Shown here piece after piece: positions 36,700-49,500 of a stretch of 64,000 nt of DNA. The number at the start of each line of letters is the position of its first letter. The stretch's first letter is position 1. The notes under the pieces are model-generated. The model made no database searches and was not told the origin of the DNA. It was given only the letters and a program-made list of their open reading frames with translations. The translations under genes were made by a program, and so were the position numbers. The stretch is from Pegoplata infirma (taxonomy: Eukaryota > Arthropoda > Insecta > Diptera > Anthomyiidae): assembly GCA_963921195.1 (NCBI GenBank), contig OY992540.1, positions 13,399,136 to 13,463,135 on the forward strand. Reading direction: 5' to 3'.

Positions 36700-39600
36700 T
36701 CAAATAACATTATCCACTTCATCTTGACGTTTATCGATCCTTTGGCAACGACAACACAGCTCCGACATGGATTTCCAACAGTTGCGGTGAAAACAAGAAC
36801 CGCAACGATCACAGCGTTCAACACGTGAATCCCAAGGATAGATAACAACATCAGCATGACAATATTCACAAAGGAAGCCTCTGGCAGTGCAAAGCTAGTA
36901 AATGAAAAAAATATTAAGCCCACTATTATTTTAAATTCTATACAAATTCCAAATTGTTGAGGTATTTAAGGCCTCTGTTCTGTCTTTCACAACTTTTCAA
37001 TTCACATGAAAATTTCCGAATCACATGAAATCAATTTTAGTGTTTTGATGATGACGTTTTCATTCAAAGTTGAAATCGAATAAATTAAATTTAAAAAATT
37101 ATAAGGAAAAAAGTGCATTCGTTTTACTTTCACCAAATTTTATTTATGTGAAACGAAACGAAAAAAAAAATCGGATGTGAAATCTAGAACACCAAAAAAA
37201 ATCGGAAATTTTAATTTTCACATTTTTTATGTGAATTACTTTTTTTGGAACAGCGGCCTAAAATCGATTTATTTCATGGATCTATTTAATAAATTCTACT
37301 CACCACACAATTATAAATATGATTTTCACATTTATTTATCAATTCTTCTATGGATCTTTGTAAACATTTACTACGGGCATCAATAAAATCCGACATAGAC
37401 CAGTTATCAATATCCGAGGTTATATAATCGGGAACCGATTCAAAATAGGTTTGTTCACGCAAGGCAAAACGACACATGCGTATAAAATCTTTAACAAATT
37501 TCAATTGTACACGTTTGTTACGAGCACTGAGCAATGATTTGCTACGAAAATATAAGGCAGGATTTAAATCGGGTACATAAAAGAGGGGATAGGCATACAT
37601 TTGTTCCAGTAAACGATAAGCAAATACACTAACAGGATAACATTTAAAATCCCAACTATAAAAAACAGTAAAAATAAAGAAGAATACAATATAATTACCA
37701 ATATTTTATTATCCTATAAAAACTTACGCTTGCAATATCTTAGCTGGAGTAGCAGAGATTTGATTACGATGACAACCAGTACAATTGTATTTACCCAAAT
37801 ATGTGCAATAACGAAAACTTTGCATATACTGGGGAGATACACGCATACCACAACCAGCACAACGATAATTTTGTTTTTTTAATAAATCTTTGCGGCTGAT
37901 ATGAAAAAAATTAAATTAATTTTTAAAATCATTACATAAGCAAACATAACAATGATTACTCACTTTGGCGGTGGATGATCTGTAAATATAATCTGTTGTC
38001 TAGGAGGAGCCCAATATCTTGTACCCCGTGTCACTGAATGTATAACATGTTCATCAGGATTAGCGGAACTTGTTAGATCAGGCATGGGTAGAAGATTTTG
38101 TGGTGTATCATCATCGGATACCAACCATTTTAATTCAGACACTTTAGGTAGGTGTTTTTCATCAAACTTTGAAATCAGTGATAGTCCTACAACTTCTGCT
38201 GATAATAAATCATAGCTTACTTCTTCCAGTTCAGCGTAGGGTACATGTTCACCTTCTATATTATCATTAGATGAGTTGGCAATAGTTGTGCTTTGATTAG
38301 AATCGGGCGAAGCTAAACAATCAGTAGCTAAGGGTGTAGCTAAAGAAGAAAAAACAAAACACTTACAGATTTAGTTTAAAAGATTATACGAATTTTCGAA
38401 ACAGAACCAAACTCAACAATTTATTATAAAGAGATCTAAGCCCACTACGAAAATCCAAATTAGTGCAACTAACAATTTAAAATTTAAAATTCAAAATGGC
38501 GGATTTGTTTCTAAGAAAACAAATGTAAAAAAATAAAAAAAAATAAATATTGGGAGGAATTCGGCAGCAGACACTTTTGACCCTTGCGATAAATGTTAAC
38601 AAACTCGTTTATTATGATTTTTACAATTTAAATTTTTTTTTTTAACTACGCCCTCAAAAGGAGGCGAGCCGATTTTCTTATCCCCTGGGTGCAGGACTTT
38701 GACTTGCTTCTGAAACAAAAATGATTCATTTGTTTAAAAAAACTACCAAAAAAAATGTTACCGAGGCTGCACGTGATCGTGATTGCGCGTGATTAGCAAA
38801 AATAGTTTCGTGCGTGAGTAATTTTTTTCAGTGAGTTTGCGTGATTGTTTTGTGCTGTCTGAAACAGAAAACAAGTAAGAAAATCGTCGACATATCATAG
38901 AGAAATCAAAGTAGAGATTGTAATTGATTCAACTCTCTTTTTTTTCTCTCACGCGAAGTCTGTCTGGGATCAAGGAACATTTTTGTTTTTTTTAAGTCAT
39001 GAAATTTGTACTTTATTTGCGTTTTTAATATTTTTTTTAATTATATTGAATCATTAACATTTTAAGAACGTAAATTTCATAAATTTGTTTTGTTTAAAAC
39101 CATATAAGTCTTTTTTTTAAGAAAACAAAAAGCCTTTTTTTCAATTCCTCTTTCAAGAGTGTTTGAGTTGAATGCCGACCGCCTGGTCATATTGAATTTA
39201 TAGGGTAATTAATAGCAAATTATAATTTAAATAAATGTTTATAATTGTTTTTATGAATTTAAATTCTTTTTATGCAAGAAATCGAAAAAAGTAAAAAAAA
39301 AAAAATTTTTAATTTTATTTCGTGTCTTCGCGATCGTGATTATTTCGTGAGCGTGAGAAAAATTTTAATTACTCTCGTGAGCGTGCGTGAACGTGAGCAG
39401 AAAAAAAAAATTCGTGCGTAATCGAGCAATATTTTTATTTAGTGAGTGTGAGTCAAAATTCACTCACGCGCCCATCTCTATTCCCATGTAAAAAAATACA
39501 TTGAAAATTTTGTTTTAAAAAAAGAATTAAAATGTTGTCTTACCTTCTCTACATTGTTTATCCTTTTGTCTTTCCAACTTATTCCACTTAATATGCTCAA

Positions 39601-42600
39601 TGGCTGATATTATAGCTTCAGATATACGAAAATGTGCATTTTCCTTCTCCAACTCAGTATTATTACGAGATAGATGTGACATTTGTAAAAATCGAGTTAA
39701 ACTTTGACAATTTTTTGGTGTAGTTGCACAAGGTGACTGTGATGTATTTGATCCTTCCACACTGGGTTGTGTCAATAACACGGTTGGTGTCGAATAGTCC
39801 AACGTTGTGTTTATATCATCAAAAAGATTTTGAGATTTACGCGATTTTAATTTTTTTCCATCAATGGGTAAAAATTTATCAAAAACTGTAGAACCGAGTG
39901 AAGTGGATGATTGATGTTGTTGTGATGATGAGGACATTACGGAATGATGATTTTGATGATGCTGATGACAATTATCTGGTGTTATAGAATCAATAGCAGT
40001 TTCAGTTGCAGTAATTTCATCTTGTGATGTATGATGATCTGTAAACCAGGAGGTATATGAAGGCGGAGTGCTGAATAAAGAAGTAAAGAAACTATTCAAA
40101 GGACTTAAACTTTTAGAAGGTTTCCCAGATGTTGTTGTGGTTTGTGGTAAGGGTATAGCACTTGATGGTAAAACATGTGCCTGTTGCTGTTGTTGCTGTT
40201 GTTTATGTTTTAGTTCCCATGAATGATCCGTCCATATTTTTATATCATCTGTATTGATGATATGAATACGTCTAGCAGTTGTATTCGAATTTGAGGAAGA
40301 CACGGATGTGGACATTGAATTGGAAGTATTTGTTGTTGTAGAATTTAATGTATAACTTGATAAAGGACTTTTACTACGATTTGAATTTGCCTGAGATGTT
40401 GAGGGTTGAGGATTATCATAATCATCATATGAAGAAGATCCAGATGAGGTAGCAGTTGTTTGTGAAGCCCTTAAATTTATTGTATTCCCATCGTGAGGCC
40501 TCATATGATGAGGTATTTTTTGGGGTTTCGTTCTTATACGTTTAAATACTCCAATAGTTTTACATCGTGGTCTCAATCCATGTGAATCGGTTACGTCTGT
40601 AAATTCTTCTTCAAATTTTCTTTGGCTCAAAAATTCTGGAAGACTTTTAGTTTTTCGTATATTTAGCAATACTGTTGTGGAACGGTGTTCAGGTTTAGAA
40701 AATTTCGAAAATATTTTCACAATACTCTTTGCCTTTGTTTTATCAGTTGCCGTTAATTTTAATGGTAAAACTATAACATTTGGTTGAGAGTTGGATCTTT
40801 TGTGTTGTGTTTCTTTAATACCTGCCTTAAAGACTGAATCAATTTGTGCTAGCATACCATATTGATGTGTTTCAAAAGCAGTTAAACCGATTAGTAAAAT
40901 TGTAATATACTTTTCATTTCTAAGTAAAGCTTCTTCTTTGTAATGTTCTTCTAGTAGTTCTTTATCAGAAGCCAAATATTGTATAAAACCACATATGTTA
41001 TGTTCGCTGAGATTGTGCTTCAACCATTGTTTTACTAACAGCTGATGTAGTTTCTGTGGAGATTGCTGTAATGATGATGGTGATGACAATGACGCATTTG
41101 CTAGCATAACTCCTACAGTTTTGTTAGGAGGTGGTGTATCAGTTCTTGTATGTGTTGTATTACGTCTTATATTAACTGCATTACGCACCCATTCAAAATC
41201 ATCGATTATTTTATTTATTCCATTTAAGTCTGGGTCACTATTGCAATTTAAATTTGTAAAAGATGATGCTGATGTTGAAGGCGATGAATCATTTATTGTA
41301 GTTATATGTTTTGTATTTGTTTGCAACTAAAGAAAAATGGGAATTTTTATTAATAAAACTTCTTATAAATATTTTTTTTTAATTTTTCACAAAGAAAAAT
41401 TATCTGATTCAAAGGCATTTTAGAATTAATAATATTCTTATAAATTTTCCATACAAAAAAATCTCCAATTTTGTTATGAGTTATTTTTTACATAGAAAAA
41501 GGTTCGTATTCAAAGATAAGATGCTGCTTGGGGAGGACACATTCGCCTTGCCAAAAATGTTTACAAATTAAATACATAATAATAATAATAGTGGTGTTTT
41601 TGTCTAACTTTGCATAACATTTTCATACAAATTTTAGCGTATATACGCTAACCTAAAATGAAAAATTGTAAATTTTATCAGTATTTATATAATTTTTTAT
41701 ATATGCACGTCCACAAAAGGGGCGGACCGAAAAAAATTACATTTTCTGATCCTGTGTACAAGGCACAACTTTGAACTTATTTTGATATAAAAATATTTCA
41801 GTTGATCAAACAAAAGTATAACAAAAATGTAAAAAAATTGGTTTTTAAGGGGTTGATTTAGTTCTTCATGAGGGAACTTTTTTGCTCTGTTCCGATTTTG
41901 CATATCACCGAATTTAACCAGCTCAAGACCATAAGAAATATTTGTGACTAACTTCAGGATGGTAGCTATTTTATTTTTCTATACGAAAAATGTCATAGAA
42001 TCTGAGAATATTTTTATACGAAAAAAGTCTTTGAATCTGAAACTTTTTTATAAATTAAAAAAAATCTGAGAATTTTTCAATTCGAATAATTTTTCAGATT
42101 CAGAGACATTTTCTATGCGAAAAATGTCACAGAATCTAAGTCTAATATAAGATTTTTATTTTCGAAAAATGTCTGAGTGTCTTCTTCTTACTTAAAATTT
42201 ATGATAGAAAAAGTCTCAGAATCTAAGAATTTTTTTATACGAAAAATGTCTCTGAATCTGAGAGTTTTTCTATACGAAAAAATTTTTAGAATCTGAAAAT
42301 TTTTCTTTACAAAAAATGTCTCAGAATTTTAGACTTTTTCTATACGAAAAATGTTTTTAGAATCTGAAACTTTTCTTTAAAAATAAATTTTAAAAAAAAG
42401 TTCCTCCTGAAAAGGTTTTATGCGTTTAAAAAATTAGTGTAAATCAGAAATATAATCATATAAGCGAACTTGTTACATCGCGAATATGGTCGTGCAAGCG
42501 AATTTATAGGCCTTTGAGGTCGATGGCCCTGGGAATGTGCCGCATTGGTTAAAACGGTACTGTGTACGTTTTAGGGTAACAGCGCCAGTTTTTGGCTCAA

Positions 42601-44828
42601 ATGAAGGATTGAGATCGTGGCTACAATCCCATGTAGACAAAAAAAATATAAACGTACAATATTATTCATTTTGTTGAAAAATTTTGAAATCAGTTTTTGT
42701 CTCTTAACGGGTTAATTTAAATATGTCAACTTTCCTTTTCAATGATACCATATTCAGCTTGATTTGATAAGTACATAGCTTTTAAGTTACCAAAGGTTTG
42801 AACCCTACATTTGAATTTTTATAGATCAAAGGTCAAGTTCAGTTTTTTTTTTAAATTTAAAGCACGCTCGGTTATCTTTATAAGGGCTGGTAACTCATCA
42901 CAATATAATCAATGATTAAGGCTAATCAGTGTTTGCGAACGTCAAATTTATATGAAAATAAACAATGATTAATATTAATCATTGATTAGCTTTTGATAAA
43001 TTACCAGCCCTAAGTTTCAAAAAATTAAATTTGGCCTTGTCGAATATATTTATACACTCCAGAACGCAAACATATTAGGTGTGTTCCAGAACTTTACCGC
43101 GGGTGCCCGCGGGTACCCAAACCAGCCCGAAAAGCGTTCCCGTACGCAAAAATTGGGTAAATGAGAGAGTTTTCGAGAGAATAAATTACTTTCTCATTTT
43201 ACCGAACTTACCCGCACTTTTTTTTCGGGTAAATTGGTAACAGTCAGATGTTAAAAAAACAGCTGATTTTTTTTGTGAAGCTAAATTGGAAATTTAAATA
43301 AAATAAAGAACTAAACCAAGGAAATGTGTTTTTTCAATACAAAAACAGATAATTTGTTATTAAAATAAACTTTTACAATTTGTTTTCTTGTTTAAAGTAA
43401 TTTTTCTTACGAAAATATTTTAGCGTTATTGGTTTGTTCACATTTTCTATTATTTTGGGCTTGAAATGTGGTTTTTAGCGTTCCCGTACTTTTGTGCATT
43501 TTTGTGGTATCGTGAGAGGTTTTTTGATTTTCTCTCATTTTACCGAACTTTACCCGGAAAGTTCTGGAACACACCTATTATTGGAAAAATTTTATTTAAA
43601 AAATAAAATTCTAAAAAAAATGGAACAAGTCAAAATTTCGTCCACCAAAAAAAAAATAGTTTTTGTTAAAAAATGTTTTTTGTATAGAGGGCCTGCTGTC
43701 GGGATTACAAACTTCATGCATAAAACCCATCCTCACCGCCTTATAAAGCTTTTTTATGTAAAAAATTTTTGACCCAATGTGCAAAATTTGGATAAAGTCG
43801 CACCCAATCCCTTGTAGGCTTTTGGCCGACAAAAATGGTACCATTGGATTCAGGATGAGGTACTTAGTCGATGCACAAAGATTCATCCGATTTTGAGGGG
43901 TGGAGGTAAACTAGACTTAAGCCAAATAAAATTTGGTGAAAAAAATTGTTAAACAATTTTTTGTACTCTTTGAAATATCAAATGGTCTGTATCAAATTCT
44001 TTAGCATATGCCTGCCAGTAGCCGAGTTAAAGCATTTTGTATTTTAGGTCATGGGGAATGTACTAAAATTGTCGAGGTATCCTTACATTTCCTATTATAA
44101 CTTTTGAATCGCTGAATTGATATCGCAAAATGCCAAACCAAACTTTTCGACTGAGGATCACGAAAATATATACTATATGGGATTCCAGATCGATATTTCG
44201 AGTTACAAACTCAATTTCTATGCCCTTCCAAAAACATTTTGAGCCCCCTCGAAATTTAACCGTTTGTAGGATCCAAAGCTACCCCTTCTCCACCTTTGAC
44301 TGCTGTTGGTTGCCCTAATTAGAAGAATTTTCAAAAAAAAATATATATACATATGATTGAAAATGCCAATGACCTTGTGTAATAACAACAAAATAACACC
44401 AATAATATGTTGACGCTTTATCTCAAGTGATTATTGCTAGACATCTCGCATCTCGTCTGACTACATTCTTAGCATTCTTTTTATAATCATCATCATACAA
44501 ACACACACTATATTTCATTCATGCAACTCAAAACTATGCAGATTTCGCTACAAAAACAACAACTTTCACTTTTGGTAAAAATATCATCCAACATATTTTT
44601 CTTTAAGTTCCTCCCAAAACATAGACTTACCATGTCAGGTTCATCCTTTAAACCATCTAGAAGAATTTCCACACAGGAATTTTGTATATCTTTAAAGGTC
44701 GTCTCATCATCCGCCCCATTCAAAAACCATATTTCGATTGTTTTCTTAAAATTTCCAACTAATTCACGACACTTTATTTCGTCTTTTTGCAATAATTGTT
44801 GTGATTTTTCTTTTACTTTTGATGCCAT
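36700..44828 (-). CDS. Rubicon: Rubicon: RUN-domain, cysteine-rich regulator of autophagy and endosome maturation, six exons
   Basis: Reverse-strand exons: 44828-44631, 41326-39544, 38339-37964, 37895-37728, 37655-37304 and 36894-36700 (3072 nt, 1023 aa), all GT-AG with matching phase. Rubicon acts with the Vps34/UVRAG complex and Rab7 on endosomes and autophagosomes and restrains their maturation. Residues about 10-200 form the RUN domain (ELVGNFKKTIE; WLKHNLSEHNICGFIQYL; LLIGLTAFETHQYGMLAQID). A long Ser/Gln-rich middle follows, then the family signature ELEKENAHFRISEAIISAIE. SELKWLVSDDDTPQNLLPMP and WAPPRQQIIFTDHPPP lead into the zinc-binding Rubicon-homology domain (YRCAGCG, YCTYLGKYNCTGCH, LCTARGFLCEYC, CDRCGSCFHRNCW, CCRCQ), which binds Rab7 in the family. 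Exon 2 begins with TTG right at its acceptor, so it has no start of its own; the ATG is in exon 1. Confidence 0.93.
38340..39543 (-). other. Rubicon intron 2 with hAT MITE copy 4
   Basis: Contains a CTCACGC-family copy (about 38764-39480) whose right end CACGCGCCCATCTCTA is intact while the left TIR is missing. The rest is AT-rich with no gene. Confidence 0.6.
41930..42410. repeat. Minisatellite of about 35-40 bp units
   Basis: About ten degenerate copies of TATACGAAAAATGTCTC then AGAATCTGAGAATTTTT, with one or two units inverted. A few related units occur at 3010-3085. Confidence 0.75.
42884..43010. mobile_element. PIF/Harbinger-like MITE, GGGCTGGTAACTC
   Basis: Inverted ends GGGCTGGTAACTCATC / AAATTACCAGCCC between TAA trinucleotides. 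Shorter sister of 621-826. Confidence 0.8.
43078..43575 (+). mobile_element. 498-bp MITE, GTGTTCCAGAAC family copy 2
   Basis: Same length, same orientation and nearly identical to 10332-10829. Ends GGTGTGTTCCAGAAC / GTTCTGGAACACACC are flanked by TATTA on both sides, consistent with a 5-bp duplication. Non-coding. Confidence 0.85.
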
Positions 44829-45087
44829 AGCTTTGTTTATTGTTGTAATTGAACACTAGCAGCATCTGAGATTTGATTAGGTTTAATGGAAGTTGGAAGT
44901 TCCCAAATATTTATTTTCAAGGAAATTACTATACAATTATGACTTAATTTTTTTTTTTGTGAAAAAATAATTTGCAACAAGAAAACAACACAGCAGAAAT
45001 ACAAGTCGAGCAGTTAAAAATGATCGGAGCGTCGCCGTCACGAATTTTTTTATGTAATGCGCCGCCGACCTTTTATGGGGTCAGAGC

Positions 45088-45453
45088 CATAGAAAAGATT
45101 AGAAGGTACGCAGTGTTGTATTTGATGTATTTTCCAATATGGTGGCAAAATGCTTGTTCTTCCTCATCTCACACGTATTTAATATTAAATTCAATTCTTT
45201 GTTTATAAAAAATGGTATTTGTCTTCTATTTAATTAAATTAATTTATTATTTTGCTTTATTCAACGTTTTTTTAATGATAATACGCACAATTGATAGTTA
45301 AAAACTTTTTTTTCTCTCTTTTGTTGTTTGCTTTGTTGTTGTTCTCCTTTATGTTGCATTGTTTTTATTAAACGTCAAAAGTTACATAATGTGCTGTCAC
45401 TAATACTTATTCAAGCGAAATACGACTCTGTTACACTTCTATTTTTTTCTATG
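45088..45453 (+). mobile_element. hAT-like MITE, CATAGAAAA family copy 2
   Basis: Exact 8-bp duplication GTCAGAGC at 45080-45087 and 45454-45461. About 60 bp of a third, inverted copy follows at 45461-45521. It lies about 260 bp upstream of the Rubicon start codon. Confidence 0.9.
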
Positions 45454-45524
45454 GTCAGAGCATAGAAAAAAAATAGAAATGAAACAGAGTCGTATTTCGC
45501 TTGAATAAGTATTAGTGACAGCCA

Positions 45525-45760
45525 GAGCTTCGAAGAATGAAATCCTTTTCGAATGAAATCTCAAAAAAATCCATTCAATTTTCACAGTCAGTGAATGCAT
45601 TCGATTTCATAAATCAACATTGAATGCATTCCTTGGAATTCATTCGATTGAATGAACAAAAATGAATGCATTCGATTTCTTGTTCATTCGATTTAAAAAA
45701 ATCGAATGCATTCGATTTTTTATCATTCCACTGCGAATGCAATCGATTTTTTAAATATAT
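45525..45760. repeat. Array of GAATGCATTCGATT palindromes
   Basis: At least five copies of the self-complementary GAATGCATTC core, most followed by GATTT, in both orientations. Probably the body of another small transposon. Confidence 0.7.
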
Positions 45761-45794
45761 AGACCAAAACGGAGCCAAATTTTGGTCCATACAC

Positions 45795-46592
45795 GCAAAA
45801 AAAAACTTGTGTCGGAGTGAGCAAAAATCTGGCATAATTTTACCAAAAATATGCTAAAACTACAACCGACGAAGTAGTTTTCGTAATTTAGCCAAAACAC
45901 TTATGTAAAAAATTTTGAAGAAAATGCTAATGCTATTTAAGCAAAAACTTGGTAAAATATACCAAAAGAAATATGGTGAAATATACCAAAATTATTTGAA
46001 AAGCTGACTAAAAAAAATTCTAAAAATTACCACATTTATGCTAAAATAAATTTTCAATAAATTTTTGTAAAAATTTGTATATTTTTTGAATTTAAAATTT
46101 TCACAGAATAAATCCATAATAATATAATAAATGTTGTGTAGGATTTAATTTACCACCGACCAACTGACCCTTTTTGTACAATTTTCTCGAGTGACTGCTG
46201 CCTACGCTTCTTCTTGAAGTAAAGGATCCGCTATAGCTTCACGAATTTATTTAAAAGCATCCTGTAAAAATAGAAAATTATTACAAAACATAAATTTTTA
46301 ATCTAAAAAATTGGTTAACCCCATTGGTCTCTTGGTAAGGAGGAACACTTACTTTGTCATTCCATTTGTAACTCATCAAAACAGGTATGGACTCCCTTGG
46401 CTTTGGGTTTTTAGGTTTTAATTTTATAACTAAAGGCATTGGTGTCCACGCTCTTTATTGTAGTGAAGGATTCTCCATAGCTTCAAAAATTTATTTAGCA
46501 GTACCCTGTAAAAATATAAAATTATTACCAAACACTAATTTTTAACTAAAAATCAATTAAACCTTATTGGTGTCTTCGGAATGCGGGTATAC
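45795..46592 (-). repeat. Inverted copy of the exon-like dispersed repeat, plus mini-me debris
   Basis: 45815-46262 is the reverse complement of 11857-12471 without the MITE, including the segment after CTGTAAAAATAG (a splice acceptor on the minus strand). A second, diverged copy of that segment is at about 46430-46515. Mini-me starts (TTTGTCATTCCATTTGTAAC) occur at about 46350, and again at the LTR insertion site. Confidence 0.55.
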
Positions 46593-49500
46593 TGTACTGG
46601 TTGGGTTTTTTTGAAAAACAACCAGGTGATTTTTCTTAGTGTAGTCGAAGGAAACTTGTGTTTTATAATGGCAGTGTTCACATATTCGTGACAGCACTGG
46701 CAATCGGGTTGCAAGGTTGCATTTGCATATTGAAGTTCGTTGCACTTTATGACGTCAACCGGTTTGCAGGGTTGTATTTGCATACTGAAGTTGGCTGCAC
46801 TTAATTATGTCAATCAGATAAATTGCAAGGTGACAACTTTGCAAAGTTAAAACGTGATCGTTCCTTTTCCGGTCAATCACCATCCAGGTCAGACGTACAG
46901 CCGTAGCAGATTTTTTTTGTATGCAGAATGGATTGTTAACAAAATTTACCAAGGATTTATACACGCCCGGATAACATCATCGTGCGCGGCCAATTAAAGA
47001 TTGGGAAATAGCCTAATTGTTCAGCAAATGCCCAAAATAAGGCTGAACTAACCAGTCCTTAAAAAAAAAAAAAAAAAATTTGCAAATGTGGGTATAAAAA
47101 TTATTTTAATCGCCCATAACCCCAATTGTATGGCAATCGGCCATTAAAAATACAATTAAATGCTTGGAATCCATCCATCGCAACGAAATTTAAAATAATT
47201 TCCATCGTAATATCCTAAGTTTCATGGTAAGCGTCTAACAAATGGTTTATAAAACGGATGGCATGCAACCAACGCCACAAAAGTAAAATAAAATAAGTTA
47301 CATCGTGCATAACCTCAACTTTATGGTAATAGGCGAGTGAGTACGCAAGAAAATACTTGACATCCAACCATTGGAATAAAATTAAACGCTTAATTTTTCA
47401 ACCATCGAGTTGTGCAAAATTTTACAGTCAGCGTCCATCAAGAAAATCGAGAATCAACAAGAATTTACAAATTCCATCGACAAGTGTAGCCTGAAAGGGA
47501 GACAAGTGGCCGTGGATACGTTTTACGCACATCGGGTACTAAGAGCAATAAAAAAACTAAAATAGTACCATACTGCTACGGAAATTAAGTCTCCGTAATA
47601 GTTGGGCCAACACTGACATATTTGGCAACAACAGCAACAACGTATTCTTACCACCCTGCAATGAATATCTGATTAGCCGGAAAAAAAAATAAACATTTTA
47701 CAGAAGCAGAAGTAAGAAACATCGTTACTAAAAAGGAATACAAAACATCGTGTAGCAGCATAAAACCGTAAGTTTCCAAATCAAAATAAATGTATAAACA
47801 TTCAGCTAAAACGAAGACTCATGGGTTTTTTTTTTATTTCGCAAAAACTATATTTCAACCAGCAGAAAAAAAAAACAAAACGACGACGAGTTTGGTGGCA
47901 GCAGCGCAGCTAAATCGAAGATTTTTCATGGTGGATGTTTTTTTTTGCAAAGAATATTTTCCATTAGCAGCAAAATTACAACAAATAGTGTGGCACCAGT
48001 AAAAACGACAACAACTATAACAGAGGAAAACACAAAGAAGCAGAAACACAATTGTGGTGGTGGTATGGTGTTATTTTTTTTTTATGAAGATTTTGTTCTA
48101 CGCAGCGGTGGCGGTATTTTTGTAAACAGAAAAACAACGTATTTGCAGAAAAACAACGTATTTGCAGAAAAACATCAGCAGAGGCAGTGTGGATACCGCA
48201 GTACGAATTGATCACAGATAAGTACATGAGTAGTTGGTTGTGATATTCTGTATAATTACTTTCGAATACGTACGAATCGTTAATATTTGCGCCGGTAGAT
48301 TATCCGTATGATTTTATTCGGGTTTATGAAGAAAAGGAAAACCTAATTTTAAAATTAGGAATTCCTTAATTAAAGAAAAACAAAGTGATTTTTTTTGTTA
48401 CATTTAATTTGCACTAGTAAGTGACAAATCGGAAATAAGTGAACGTAAATTCAATTAACCAAAAGGGTTCCTGTTTTAAAATTAGGTTATTTTTTTTTCT
48501 TATTATTTGTTTAATCTAGAAATAAGACTTGGTCAACCAACATTTGTTTTGTACATAATATTAGGGTGTTCAAATACCCGAAGTTTTTCATAACCGGTTT
48601 TTTTAAAATATTGGTGTCGTATTGACAAATTTTTGAGCTGAGTTTTATTGTTGGCTCAAATATCGTGAAATTATTCGAACGTAAATAGTTCCGTGGAAAA
48701 ATACCTTTTTTTGGGAAAATTTTAACGTAAGGCAAGGCCTAGGATTCGGAAAAAGCATTTTTATCTTCAACGTATTGAAGCGTTTGCCGGGTCTAAACTG
48801 ATATTTGTATGTCGCTCGTGTTCGCAAATTTTTCTAATTTTTACTGAATCAGTTTACGAATTCGACCAGACATTAGAATACAACCGCGAACTTTTTTTTG
48901 GTCATACCCCACGTGGATGATTTTTTTTTTGGAAAAATTTTAAATTTTACTACGAACGTTTTGGGCGTTCACAGCCCGTAATTTTACGAACTTTAGCTTC
49001 ATCTAGTTCTGCTAGAATTCTGTTGGATTTAAAGGGAGTTTAAAAACGGGGAATACCTTCGCTGGTATCGGTTATTTTATTTAAGTTACATATTTCTTTG
49101 TTTCGATAAAAAGGGATTTTTCGATTAACCGAATTACTCGGTCACCCTACAACCAGCACATTTCAGTGGTGGTTGATCGGACTGTTTGTCCGTCGGTTTA
49201 AATTTTATTTTGAGACGGCCATTTTGAATCCCACCAACTTTTTTCGAAATATATTTGGCGACGCGATCTCTAAGGAAACCTGGGGAAACTAAAGTTAGTT
49301 TCCGAATACGAGATTAAAAATCCTAAGTTTCTTTAATGCTAGGTACAAAGTTGCTTTTGGTTTCGGAAATTTAGATCGAATGGTTTCATGATATCCCAGA
49401 GTTTAAAGCTAATCGGATTATATCAACTTATCGTTATCGGGAAAAATTAATTGAATTATTATAACCACAATTATTTCTTTTGTTAAGAATTATATTTAAT

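Larger units (their letters stand above)
41327..44630 (-). other. Rubicon intron 1 with minisatellite and MITEs
   Basis: 3.3 kb. Contains the minisatellite at 41930-42410, a short Harbinger-like MITE at 42884-43010 (TAA duplications, GGGCTGGTAACTC ends), the 498-bp MITE at 43078-43575 and a reversed mini-me fragment near 44100-44230. The remaining parts are AT-rich. Confidence 0.7.

Noticed and set aside
39527..41326. Self-standing 599-aa ORF starting at 41326
   Set aside because: The first codon is TTG directly after a splice acceptor; it is exon 2 of Rubicon, whose ATG is at 44828.
46553..48827. Several 60-90 aa open frames inside the LTRs on both strands
   Set aside because: They exist in duplicate only because the LTR is duplicated, show low-complexity or vector-like composition, overlap each other on both strands and match no known domain.
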